Part shown: piece by piece, positions 1 to 6,618 of the stretch
Numbering within the stretch: position 1 is the first letter of the stretch
Layout of the letters: each line of letters starts with the position of its first letter
Origin: Desulfurivibrio alkaliphilus AHT 2
GTDB lineage: Bacteria > Desulfobacterota > Desulfobulbia > Desulfobulbales > Desulfurivibrionaceae
Assembly (NCBI RefSeq): GCF_000092205.1
Contig: NC_014216.1
Coordinates: 496,001 to 560,000 of the forward strand
DNA: 64,000 nucleotides
Reading direction: 5' to 3'
Notes under the pieces: model-generated
The model's database searches: none
What the model saw: the letters and a program-made list of their open reading frames with translations, nothing else
Told to the model about the DNA's origin: nothing
Position numbers and translations under genes: made by a program

Positions 1-73
1 CCGCCGAGCCGGCCCCCAGGGCACCCAGGCCGGCCACCGAACCGGCCAGGAATTTTCTTCTCGAGACTTTCAT
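1..73 (-). CDS. N-terminus of a Tat-exported protein, probably a molybdopterin oxidoreductase (partial)
   Basis: Only the first 24 codons lie in the window; the gene runs off the left edge. The ATG at 73 is preceded by GGAG. The translation begins MKVSRRKFLAGSVAGLGALG, a typical twin-arginine leader (SRRKFLAG) with an Ala/Gly-rich hydrophobic core, so the product is probably folded with its cofactor and exported through Tat. The catalytic part is not visible. Assigning it to the DMSO-reductase superfamily is an inference from the TorD-like chaperone gene directly upstream in the same operon, which in this family serves exactly such Tat substrates. It could instead be a Tat-exported iron-sulfur subunit. 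Confidence 0.6.
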   Translation of the reverse strand, partial: MKVSRRKFLAGSVAGLGALGAGSA

Positions 74-135
74 GGTGCTCCATCTCCCCTTTTATTTATA
101 TGGATAAGCTTGGTTCGTGTTGCTCGGTCGGCAGG

Positions 136-648
136 TTAATGATCAAGACCCTTGTCGCTGTGCCGGTGCAAGGTTGCCAGGGTTTCTTTGAGCTCCGCCG
201 CGGCGGCGGCGTAAAACCCCACTTCGTCGTGTTCTTCCAAAGCGGCGGCAAACCGTTCCGGCCAGCCCCGGTAATACCGTTGCAGCAAAGAATCAATGTC
301 CAGCTCCGGCGATTCTTTGGCCTCGGCCAGCAGCAGGGCCAGGGTTTCCAGCATGGCGGGAATATGGTCGGGCGGGTGGCCGGAGCTGATGACAATGCCC
401 TGCTCGCAGCAAATGCCGCTGAAATCGATCATGAATTGTCGCCGATCATCCCGGTCGAGATAACAACCGGCGTAGGGCGGAGTCTTGGTGCCGCCCCGGT
501 CATTGATGAACAGGCGCACGTGGATGTTTTCCAGTTGCTCCAGCTGCACATTCAATTGCCGGGCCAGTTCGGCGGAGGGGTAGTCGAAACAGCCGGCCAA
601 GTTGAGCAGTTGCCGGGAATTGCCTGGGGGGTGCATGGTCGCTTCCAT
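136..648 (-). CDS. TorD/DmsD-like molybdoenzyme chaperone
   Basis: The protein is about 170 residues, the usual TorD size, and looks all-helical and cytoplasmic. Family-like features are the N-terminal 'LLNLAGCFDYPSAELARQL', a central 'PPYAGCYLDRDDRRQFMIDFS' type segment and the helix around HPPDHIPAMLETLALLLAEA, where P-D-H-I-P-A-M-L-E corresponds to the conserved (D/P)H-(I/L)-x-x-(E/M)-(L/F) stretch of TorD chaperones. These proteins bind the Tat leader and apo-form of a molybdoenzyme and hold back export until the cofactor is inserted. I chose ATG 648 because GAGGAGAAAGG lies just upstream; the open frame extends to 702. The gene sits between a small exported protein and the Tat-signal gene, on the same strand. 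Confidence 0.75.
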   Translation of the reverse strand: MEATMHPPGNSRQLLNLAGCFDYPSAELARQLNVQLEQLENIHVRLFINDRGGTKTPPYAGCYLDRDDRRQFMIDFSGICCEQGIVISSGHPPDHIPAMLETLALLLAEAKESPELDIDSLLQRYYRGWPERFAAALEEHDEVGFYAAAAAELKETLATLHRHSDKGLDH

Positions 649-684
649 AACCTTTCTCCTCTCTGGTGCGGGGCACAAAACAGC

Positions 685-717
685 GGCGGCCACCGAAGTC
701 ATGCTTCGGCGGCCGCC
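685..717 (-). promoter_or_regulatory. Intercistronic hairpin upstream of the TorD gene
   Basis: Two 14-nt arms (685-698 and 704-717) pair with one mismatch around a 5-nt loop, in the 76-nt gap between the small exported protein gene and the TorD gene. No T-run follows, so an mRNA-stability or processing hairpin that separates expression of the two genes is more likely than a terminator. Confidence 0.5.
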
Positions 718-724
718 ATCAAAC

Positions 725-1069
725 TTAACCGCAGGATTCCGGTTTCTGGGTCATGGGATCATCGGAATCGGCCGCATGCTCATAGAGAAAAAGGAAGATG
801 TGCTGGACAACCCGGGGGTTGATGCCGGCGCCGCCGCAGGGCAGTTTGTCCTTGGCGGTGGTGAACATCTCCCGCCATTCCGCCCGGGTGTGAGCGCCGG
901 GTACCGGAATTTCTTCGTCGCAGGTGCGGGCCTGGCCGGTGAACCAGGCCCACTGGCCACGTTCCTTGTTGGCGTTTTCAAAGCCCTCAAGGTCCCAGGC
1001 CATGGCCAGGCCAGGCAGGGTGGCAAGAATGAAGCTGGTGATCAGGGCGAGTGAGAGTAATCTTTTCAT
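725..1069 (-). CDS. Small exported Cys-containing protein of unknown function (molybdoenzyme operon)
   Basis: The 114-residue product starts with a Sec signal peptide (MKRLLSLALITSFILATLPG, cleavage probably after LAMA). The mature part of about 90 residues has three cysteines (in ARTCDEE, KLPCGGAG and at the C-terminal ESCG), but no CxxCH haem motif. The segment HTRAEWREMFTTAKDKLPCG followed by a helix ending in FLYEHAADSD recalls the helix pattern of small class I c-type cytochromes that have lost the haem site; I do not recognise the family. AAGGAG lies at good distance before the ATG. It is the first gene of the operon with the TorD chaperone and the Tat protein, so a periplasmic accessory or electron-transfer role for the molybdoenzyme is a reasonable guess, not shown by the sequence. 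Confidence 0.75.
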   Translation of the reverse strand: MKRLLSLALITSFILATLPGLAMAWDLEGFENANKERGQWAWFTGQARTCDEEIPVPGAHTRAEWREMFTTAKDKLPCGGAGINPRVVQHIFLFLYEHAADSDDPMTQKPESCG

Positions 1070-1228
1070 GGCGGTCTCCTTTGTGAAAGATTGTTCTTTT
1101 TTATGCTGGAGGCAAGTTGAGGCCTCCTGTTATCCTTACGCTTATTGTTCTATCTACAATAACTTATCGGCATTATTCTTCTAAACCTGCCCAGGTAAAT
1201 AGAACATTCTTTCCTGTCTGTCGGCTTA

Positions 1229-1255
1229 AAAAACATCCAAACTAAGGATGTTTTT
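1229..1255. terminator. Bidirectional terminator-like hairpin
   Basis: AAAAACATCC (1229-1238) pairs perfectly with GGATGTTTTT (1246-1255) around a 7-nt loop, giving T-runs in both directions. In the minus direction it could end transcription coming through the TetR gene, or act as an attenuator in the leader of the downstream operon. Confidence 0.5.
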
Positions 1256-1299
1256 GCTGCCTGGTCGCGAGATCGCTACTCTCTTAATCAAACCCTTTT

Positions 1300-1325
1300 G
1301 ATAACCAGGTTAACTTCTGGTTATC
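1300..1325. promoter_or_regulatory. Perfect 9-bp inverted repeat, candidate operator
   Basis: GATAACCAG (1300-1308) and CTGGTTATC (1317-1325) are perfect inverted copies separated by 8 nt. The spacing and the AT-rich surroundings fit a dimeric repressor site. The nearby TetR-family gene is the obvious candidate binder, but this is an inference from position only. Confidence 0.45.
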
Positions 1326-1465
1326 AGAATAGAGAATGTAAAAATTAAAGTCAATAGAAAAATCATTCTTTTTGGTTTTTTTTGGTTGTGGGGATTGACG
1401 CCAAAAAACCACGTTGTCACATGGCTTTGATGTGCTTCAGGGAATAGATGGCGGGGCTTACCTGT

Positions 1466-1509
1466 GCCACATCACGAAGAAATATCACTGCTGTGGCAGG
1501 GTGGCCACA
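1466..1509. promoter_or_regulatory. Cluster of GCCACA/TGTGGC half-sites
   Basis: GCCACA at 1466-1471, TGTGGC at 1492-1497 and GCCACA at 1504-1509 form two inverted pairs that share the central TGTGGC, with spacers of 20 and 6 nt. This arrangement suggests a multi-site operator for an unknown regulator. Confidence 0.35.
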
Positions 1510-1594
1510 ACAAACATTTTCTGACTGAAAGCGCACTTGCCTGACAGCAAGCTACTTCCTTTTTGTGGGACTAATGAGGAACCGTCTTAGGTAC

Positions 1595-1610
1595 TACGTG
1601 ATTACACGTA
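1595..1610. promoter_or_regulatory. Perfect palindrome TACGTG-ATTA-CACGTA
   Basis: Six-base perfect arms flank ATTA, 57 nt beyond the stop codon of the TetR gene and within the upstream region of the molybdoenzyme operon. It is a candidate operator; no specific regulator can be named. Confidence 0.4.
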
Positions 1611-1666
1611 CCAAGGGTGGGCCGGCCAAGTTTTTTAGGTGGCTGAATGTGGTACCGGGGTAAGGC

Positions 1667-2263
1667 TCAGGCCTTAATGGCCGCCCAGGCATTGGCCATT
1701 AACTGATTGGTGTGAATGGTGAGAGGGTCCTGCAGTACGCATTGGATGCGGAGTTGGGCCGGGCGCAGAATGGCCCCGGTGAAAGAGACGGCGTTGAGAA
1801 AGACATCGCCCGGTTTAAGATCGCCTTTTTCCATGCCTTCGGCAATGATCCGGCGAATTACCTGGAAGGGTTCGGTGAAACAGACCGGGGCGGCATCCTC
1901 CATGAATTCGGCGTGTTTCATGAACATCAGGTATTCCATCATCGCCGGGTCCTTTTCCGTGAGCTCGAAGACCACTTCGGTGAAGGCCAGTAGCTTGGCC
2001 TGGGTGGTTTCCCGGCCATTCAGACGCTGGAGGAACATCTCGTTGAAATCGCCCAGGGTTTTTTTGTGCAGTACCTTGGCCAGGTTTTCCTTGCTGCCGA
2101 AGAGATTGTAGATGGCGCCGGTGCTTACCCCGGAACTGCGAACAATATCTGGAATTGAGACCCGATAGTAACCCCTTTCCACGAAGAGCTTGCGCGCACT
2201 CTCAAATATCCGGCGTGCCTTGTCTTCGGGGTCGATGGTACGTTTTCTTTTTTCGGTGTTCAT
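1667..2263 (-). CDS. TetR/AcrR-family transcriptional regulator
   Basis: The N-terminal helix-turn-helix is clear: 'ARRIFESARKLFVERGYY' followed by 'SIPDIVRSSGVSTGAIYNLF' and 'GSKENLAKVLHKK', the canonical TetR DNA-binding region. The remaining 140 residues form the helical ligand and dimerisation domain. I chose the ATG at 2263 (MNTEKRKRTIDPEDKARR), giving 198 residues, because TetR proteins normally start about ten residues before the first helix. The frame is open to 2368, with further ATGs at 2293, 2311 and 2368; none has a convincing Shine-Dalgarno sequence. The gene precedes the molybdoenzyme operon on the same strand and may control it through the inverted repeats in 1070-1666. Confidence 0.85.
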   Translation of the reverse strand: MNTEKRKRTIDPEDKARRIFESARKLFVERGYYRVSIPDIVRSSGVSTGAIYNLFGSKENLAKVLHKKTLGDFNEMFLQRLNGRETTQAKLLAFTEVVFELTEKDPAMMEYLMFMKHAEFMEDAAPVCFTEPFQVIRRIIAEGMEKGDLKPGDVFLNAVSFTGAILRPAQLRIQCVLQDPLTIHTNQLMANAWAAIKA

Positions 2264-2368
2264 CTGGGTGCCGGAGCCATTCAGTTTTTTCATGGTCAAT
2301 GGTGAACTCATAGCTGTTGGTAAGCTTTTTTGCTTGGCAAGAGGAGCCGTTGTGCGGTGTAAATTCAT

Positions 2369-2749
2369 TCTTTTGGTTTTGGTGTTGTCACCGGTTGGTC
2401 ATCGACCTCCCCAAGGTCTTGATGGTGGCCATATATAGGCAATTTGCCCAATATTTGCAAAACAAATTAGACTTAATGGGGCGGGTTGGCAAGTTGTAAA
2501 ATAAGCTGAATCGGCCCCCTGCAAGGCCCTTTCCCCCACACCGTGGTTTCTTATGCCAGGAAAGAACAATGTTTCTTGCCCGCCCCTGGCGGAAAAAACA
2601 AAAAAAAGTACCACACATTAAAAAAAAACTTGCTTCGCTAAAAAAATCTCTTCATCATATTTTTTGTGTGGAATTGCGTGGTCTTGGCTTGCGGATCACG
2701 GTTTGGTCGGCGCAAAGCGCCTGAAATTCAGTGGCAAGGAGTAAGGGTT
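2369..2749. other. Divergent intergenic region between tetR and the cold-shock gene
   Basis: No convincing gene is present. Near tetR there is a short palindrome GGCAA-T-TTGCC (2438-2448) in an AT-rich stretch that could be an autoregulatory site. From about 2590 the sequence is A-rich and leads to the cold-shock gene; the T-rich stretch TCATCATATTTTTT (2650-2663) could hold its -10 region, leaving a long 5' untranslated leader of about 85 nt. Such long leaders are usual for csp genes. Confidence 0.45.
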
Positions 2750-2962
2750 ATGTCGGAACGAGTAAATGGCCGGGTAAAATGGTTTAACGCTCCTAAAGGG
2801 TTCGGTTTTATCGAGCGGGACAATGATTCGGATGTTTTTGTGCACTACCGGGGGATTCGGGGGGAAGGTTACCGGTCTTTGCAGGATGGTCAGAGTGTCA
2901 GCTTTGCGGTGGTGGAAACCCCCAAGGGTTTGCAGGCGGAAGATGTGGAGGTGATTGGCTGA
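2750..2962 (+). CDS. Cold-shock domain protein (CspA family)
   Basis: The 70-residue protein is a single OB-fold cold-shock domain. The RNP1-like motif is 'KGFGFIERD' and the RNP2-like motif is 'DVFVHY'; the start 'VNGRVKWFNAPKGFGFI' is diagnostic. It binds single-stranded RNA and DNA and probably acts as an RNA chaperone in the cytoplasm. ATG 2750 is preceded by AAGGAG. The frame stays open upstream to 2666, but those residues are unlike a cold-shock protein. Minor oddity: VHYRGIRGEGYRSL replaces the more usual VHFSAI-x-x-x-GFKTL. Confidence 0.95.
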   Translation: MSERVNGRVKWFNAPKGFGFIERDNDSDVFVHYRGIRGEGYRSLQDGQSVSFAVVETPKGLQAEDVEVIG

Positions 2963-3027
2963 GCCTTGGTGATGACCAGTTCATCCGTAGGCCACCGGGA
3001 TTTTCGGTGACGCTTACGGACAGGCCC

Positions 3028-3069
3028 CCCCCCAAGCCCGGGAGCGTAACTGATCACGGGCTTGGGGGG
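3028..3069. terminator. GC-rich hairpin between convergent genes
   Basis: A perfect 13-bp stem (CCCCCCAAGCCCG at 3028-3040 with CGGGCTTGGGGGG at 3057-3069) has a 16-nt loop. It lies between the converging cold-shock gene and the minus-strand gene ending at 3075. No T-run follows, so intrinsic termination is plausible but not certain. Confidence 0.45.
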
Positions 3070-3074
3070 AGGGT

Positions 3075-3446
3075 CTACATTCTTATTTTGGCGTTGGTTT
3101 TTTCCGGGTGTTTTTCCAGGTGCTTGTAGCGGTTCTTGGCCGTCTGGGCCAGGCGGCCGACCACATGGGGCAGATCGGAATTCTCCCAAATTTCCACAAA
3201 GTTCGGCTGGTCCTTGAGGTTGCTTGTCACGGTGAAAGCCGGCGCACCATTAATCTCGGCGGGGTTCAGGCGAATATCTTCATATTCAGTTTTGATTTTG
3301 TCGCCGAAAATCCTGGTCAGCAGTTGTCCGGTGGTTTGCGCAAAGACCTTTTTGACATCTTCGGTTGATTCCGCCTTGCTGATTTTATTGCGAAAGTCGG
3401 GCAGCAGTTCGTTTTCATCCTTGCTGAAAGAAAGTTGTACCGTCAT
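3075..3446 (-). CDS. Conserved-looking hypothetical protein, 123 aa
   Basis: I do not recognise this family. The protein is soluble, with no signal peptide or membrane segment, and has a helical N-terminal half (ELLPDFRNKISKAESTEDVKKVF) and a mixed C-terminal half with several aromatic residues. GAGGAGG precedes the ATG, and this Shine-Dalgarno overlaps the stop codon of the acidic 88-aa gene upstream, so the two are probably co-translated. The codon use matches the neighbours, which supports a real gene. The pairing with the upstream acidic protein suggests a shared function that cannot be named from sequence. Confidence 0.75.
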   Translation of the reverse strand: MTVQLSFSKDENELLPDFRNKISKAESTEDVKKVFAQTTGQLLTRIFGDKIKTEYEDIRLNPAEINGAPAFTVTSNLKDQPNFVEIWENSDLPHVVGRLAQTAKNRYKHLEKHPEKTNAKIRM

Positions 3447-3451
3447 CTGTC

Positions 3452-3718
3452 TTATTCCTCCTCGATTTCACTGGGTTCTACATCCAGATCATCCTCATCG
3501 TCGAAGGTACCGTAGCCTCCGGTCCACTGTTCGGGCGGATCTATGGGATCGGCCCCCAGATCCTCCCAGGTTTCCAGTTCAAGCTCTTCAACCCGGTCAT
3601 CATCATACTGGACCTCCACCATGCCCTCCTCTTCATCCACCGTTACCACGGTAAAGATTTCGCCGGAGGGAAGTTCGTACCAGTTTCCTTCAATGGGCTC
3701 TTCGGCGTCGGAAGACAT
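3452..3718 (-). CDS. Small very acidic protein, possibly DUF6763-like
   Basis: The 88-residue protein consists of a short beta-rich core (NWYELPSGEIFTVVTVDEEE, then VEVQYDDDRVEELELETW) and an extremely acidic C-terminal tail. The core, with a W-Y start, an E/G-x-F-x-V-V strand and the V-Q-Y-D-D-D-x-V-E-E-L strand, recalls the DUF6763 family as I remember it; that assignment needs a profile search. AAGGTGAG precedes the ATG. The stop codon is embedded in the Shine-Dalgarno of the downstream 123-aa gene, indicating a two-gene operon. The protein is probably cytoplasmic and its function is unknown. Confidence 0.75.
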   Translation of the reverse strand: MSSDAEEPIEGNWYELPSGEIFTVVTVDEEEGMVEVQYDDDRVEELELETWEDLGADPIDPPEQWTGGYGTFDDEDDLDVEPSEIEEE

Positions 3719-3751
3719 GCACTCACCTTATCAGTTGGAATTAATAATACG

Positions 3752-3780
3752 GTAAACGGCCGGCAATGCCGCATCCCGAG
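3752..3780 (+). repeat. Truncated copy of the palindromic element
   Basis: The sequence GTAAACGGCCGGCAATGCCG matches the left arm of the complete copy starting 82 nt downstream (3834) with one change, then diverges. The right arm is missing. It appears to be a decayed or half copy in the gap upstream of the acidic 88-aa gene. Confidence 0.7.
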
Positions 3781-3833
3781 CCAGCCAGTCAAGGCGTCGG
3801 TGAAAACGTCCCGCTCCGCTAACCAAAGGGGGG

Positions 3834-3940
3834 GTAAACGGCCGGCAGTGCCGCAGGTTGCGGCAAGCGAGACGGCGAAGCGTACATCAGTACGCGAGCC
3901 GTCTCGATCGCCGCAAGATGCGGTGCTGCCGGCCGTTTAC
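3834..3940 (+). repeat. Palindromic (REPIN-like) element, copy 1, no flanking arm
   Basis: This 107-nt near-perfect inverted repeat starts GTAAACGG and ends CCGTTTAC, with a central GTAC...GTAC apex. Its inner stem (GCAAGCGAGACGGC with GCCGTCTCGATCGCCGC) belongs to the same sequence subtype as copy 11 (46479-46585). Its right end provides the TAA stop codon of uspA. The 43-nt accessory arm found at other copies is absent. Confidence 0.95.
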
Positions 3941-4395
3941 CTGGGTTTGACGGTCATTACCGGGCAATGCGCCTGCTTGAGCACCCGCTCGGCCACGCTG
4001 CCGAACAGAAACTTGGGCAACCCTTTAAAGCCCTGGGTGGCGATGATGATCAGGTCGCAATTATTTTCCTCGGCATGGCGAATAATTTCCGCCGCCGCAT
4101 CGTTGCCGGTGATTATTTTGGCCTGGTGGGGAATGTCGTCGGACAGGTTCTCGGCCAGGAAACTCTCCATCTTTTTCTCGGCATAGCCGTAAAGGTCTTT
4201 GCCCATGGAGTCCAGCGGGATATGCGGCACAGCAAAACCCATGTATGGGGCCAGGGATTCCACCACGTGCACGATTTCCAGCTCGGCCCCCAATTCCTTG
4301 GCGACCTTGCTGGCCTTTTTGATCAGCATGATGGAGTTGCCGGAAAAGTCCAGAGGGACCAGGATTTTCTTGATCTCCGGTTCGGGGTTTACCAT
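3937..4395 (-). CDS. Universal stress protein (UspA family)
   Basis: The 152-residue protein has the UspA alpha/beta fold pattern, from 'KKILVPLDFSGNS' at the N-terminus to 'HCPVMTVKPR' at the C-terminus. The ATP-binding signature G-x2-G-x9-G-S is present as 'GFKGLPKFLFGSVAERV' near residue 125, so it probably belongs to the ATP-binding, UspFG-like class. An ideal GGAGG precedes the ATG. The stop codon TAA is formed by the terminal GTAAAC of the adjacent palindromic element, so the insertion defines the exact C-terminus. It is a single-domain cytoplasmic protein with a general stress or survival role. Confidence 0.93.
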   Translation of the reverse strand: MVNPEPEIKKILVPLDFSGNSIMLIKKASKVAKELGAELEIVHVVESLAPYMGFAVPHIPLDSMGKDLYGYAEKKMESFLAENLSDDIPHQAKIITGNDAAAEIIRHAEENNCDLIIIATQGFKGLPKFLFGSVAERVLKQAHCPVMTVKPR

Positions 4396-4521
4396 GTTTT
4401 ACCTCCTGGTTCAGGTTTTACAGGATATTATGGTTGGTAACTCCAGCATACAACGAAAGCGTCGCGGAAAAAAAGCAGATAATTGGCTCGGGCGGCAAAT
4501 TTATTTTATTCTCACCGCTGT

Positions 4522-6618
4522 TTAGAGTTCCAGGGTAAATTCTTGTGTTTCAAAGCTTTTCGGTGTTTCTTCCAACTCTTCCAACTCTTCCAACTCTTCC
4601 AACTCTTCCGTTTCTTCGTCACGCTCCGTATCAATGGGACGCAGCACCCGTACCTTCACAGTCTGGCCGGGCTGCTGGTAAAGCATGGCGATTCTTAATT
4701 CGTTGGTGCCGGTTATTTCCCAATCATCAATGGCGACAATCAGGTCGCCTTCCATGATCCCCGCCGCCCGAGCCTTGCCGCGGGGGCTGAGGCCCACCAC
4801 CAGGGCGCCGCTTTCCTCCTCGCCGTCCCTTACCCGGACGCCCAGCAGGGCCTGGTCCGGCAGGCTTTGCGATGGCACAAAAAAGAAATAATCGGCGGCG
4901 GGAGCAGAAGCGGTCTGTTCCCGTACCGGCAGGATCACCTTTTGCTCCACCGCCAGCCGTCGGGCCAAGCGGGGCGGGATGGCGTTGCGTTTGTCGCTGT
5001 GACCCTGGCCCACCACGGCCAGCAGCCGGTATTCGGGGTTTTCTTGCAAAAACTTGGCCATCCGGTGAGCCATTTGTTCATCCCAGATGCTTTGAGCCTG
5101 CAAAAAGCCACTGAAACCGGCCGGGTCTGTTTCCGGGTCGCTGTCGTGCATGGTAAAAGCCGCGCCGATCCGTTGTTGGAAGCCCGGCAGGGCCAGATCC
5201 CGGTCGGCGGGCAGTTGGGCCAGTTCCTCGGGGCTTAAGGCGGTGGTGCCGCCCTCGCGGTAGACCTTGCTGGTAAGCCCCCGCTCCAGGTTCAAGGCAA
5301 TGATGGGCAGCCCGTGGTGGCGGGCAAAATCGATGATCTCCCGGTACAGGCGGTAGTCAAAGCTCCAGTTGGTGAAGTAATCGGACTGGCGCAAAAATTC
5401 CGGCTCGTCAAGTTCCCCTGCCACATAGGCGTCCAGTACCGGCTGGGTTGCGGCCGGAAACATCTCCATGGCCACCGCCACCTTGGGGTGCTGCTGGTGC
5501 ATGGCCCGAAGAACCCGTAGCTGCAGCAGGTGATCCTCGTAACGGCTGTGGACCTCGCCCACATAGATCACCCTGGTGTCGGCCAGTTCGGCCATGATCT
5601 CATGAAAACTCCGGCGGGCCGGGGCGGCAATACCGTCCGGCGGTTGATCCAGCCGCACCAGAATACCCTGCTGATGCGGGGCTTTGATCTGTTGCTCCAG
5701 GGTGTTGTCGGCAATTTTCAGTTGGCTGAACAGGCCCGGGGAATCAAGGGTGGTGAGCAGGGTCTCCAGATCGGCGGCTGCCGGCTGGGAGTGCAGACTC
5801 AGCAGGATGCCGGTTTGCTCGGGGTTTATCGGGTTTTCCCGGGCCTCCAGGGTAATGGGGTGGTTTGACCCCGGGTGCAGCGGGGCGGCAAAAAAGCCCC
5901 GGGCGGGATTTTCCTGTTCCGAACCCACAAAGAGCAGCGAGGAGGTGGCCAGGGCGGCAGGCTCAATCTGCTCAAGGGGCAGGGCATCGATATCCAGCCG
6001 GGCCAGCAGGTCCAGCAAGGGTTCCCAGGCCGCCGGTGTTTCGGCGGGGATAATCGCCAGGCGCTGTTCGGCAGCCAGAAAACCGGCCCAGGAGGGTGGC
6101 AGTTCGTTTGGGCTCAAGTGCCGAGGCAACTCCTGGTAGGGGTCCAGCCGGATTTCCGTGGGGCGGTCGTTCAGTTCCAGGGTGAAAGCGGTTTTTTTTC
6201 GCTGGCTGGTAAGGGTGGTGCTGTAGACCTGCCGGGGGGTGCTGACCAGCATGGGGATATCCAGCGGCAAAGGGGTATCCTGTTGCTGGACCAGGGTGAA
6301 ATGCAGCTCCACCCGGCCTTTCGTTTCTTGCAGCCGGGCCTCGGTTACCGCCAGCCGGGCCAGTTCGTAGCTCGGGTAAAACTCGCGCTGCAGCAGTTCC
6401 TGCCATGGTGCTTGTTGATGTTCATCCGCCGCCCGGCCGGCCGTGGGCCAGGCCAGGGAGAACAGCAGGAGAAAAAGCAGCCAGGCCGCCGCCGGCCGCC
6501 GCTGCGGCTTCGGCAACCAACTGCCGGGGGTGCTAGTGAGGCTTAAAGAGGGGGTTGGGTTACAGTTTTTTTTGCCAGTCGGCCAGGGCTTGGCGGGCGA
6601 TTCGGGCACGGGTTTCAC
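4522..6618 (-). CDS. ChaN/Tiki-superfamily protein with C-terminal PDZ domain
   Basis: The protein has three parts. A signal segment (AAAWLLFLLLFSLAWPTAGRA) indicates export. After a long beta-rich region of about 250 residues comes a ChaN-like (DUF399) haem-binding/Tiki domain, with GEVHSRYEDH, VAMEMFPAA, ALNLERGL and AVVGQGHSDKRNAIP as landmark motifs. A PDZ domain follows (LGVRVRDGEE...GKARAAGIMEGDLIVAIDD). The C-terminus is a low-complexity tail of repeated Leu-Glu-Glu encoded by a 9-bp tandem repeat. The GTG at 6618 overlaps the end of trmFO by 59 nt; a later start such as TTG 6516, just before the signal peptide, is equally possible. ChaN-type proteins are tied to iron or haem handling; the exact role is unknown here. 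Confidence 0.75.
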   Translation of the reverse strand: MKPVPESPAKPWPTGKKNCNPTPSLSLTSTPGSWLPKPQRRPAAAWLLFLLLFSLAWPTAGRAADEHQQAPWQELLQREFYPSYELARLAVTEARLQETKGRVELHFTLVQQQDTPLPLDIPMLVSTPRQVYSTTLTSQRKKTAFTLELNDRPTEIRLDPYQELPRHLSPNELPPSWAGFLAAEQRLAIIPAETPAAWEPLLDLLARLDIDALPLEQIEPAALATSSLLFVGSEQENPARGFFAAPLHPGSNHPITLEARENPINPEQTGILLSLHSQPAAADLETLLTTLDSPGLFSQLKIADNTLEQQIKAPHQQGILVRLDQPPDGIAAPARRSFHEIMAELADTRVIYVGEVHSRYEDHLLQLRVLRAMHQQHPKVAVAMEMFPAATQPVLDAYVAGELDEPEFLRQSDYFTNWSFDYRLYREIIDFARHHGLPIIALNLERGLTSKVYREGGTTALSPEELAQLPADRDLALPGFQQRIGAAFTMHDSDPETDPAGFSGFLQAQSIWDEQMAHRMAKFLQENPEYRLLAVVGQGHSDKRNAIPPRLARRLAVEQKVILPVREQTASAPAADYFFFVPSQSLPDQALLGVRVRDGEEESGALVVGLSPRGKARAAGIMEGDLIVAIDDWEITGTNELRIAMLYQQPGQTVKVRVLRPIDTERDEETEELEELEELEELEETPKSFETQEFTLEL
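4569..4610 (-). repeat. 9-bp tandem repeat encoding a Leu-Glu-Glu tail
   Basis: The unit CTTCCAACT occurs four times in a row from 4569 to 4604, followed by a partial unit. Because the unit is a multiple of three, copy-number change lengthens or shortens the acidic tail of the ChaN/PDZ protein without a frameshift. Confidence 0.9.

Larger units (their letters stand above)
1070..1666. other. 597-nt AT-rich, palindrome-rich control region without a gene
   Basis: This gap lies upstream of the minus-strand molybdoenzyme operon and downstream of the TetR gene. No ORF in it looks coding. It holds a terminator-like hairpin (1229-1255) and several inverted repeats listed separately: 1300-1325, a cluster of GCCACA/TGTGGC half-sites at 1466-1509, and 1595-1610. 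Its base composition is clearly lower in GC than the neighbouring genes. The likely role is regulated transcription of the operon. Confidence 0.6.
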
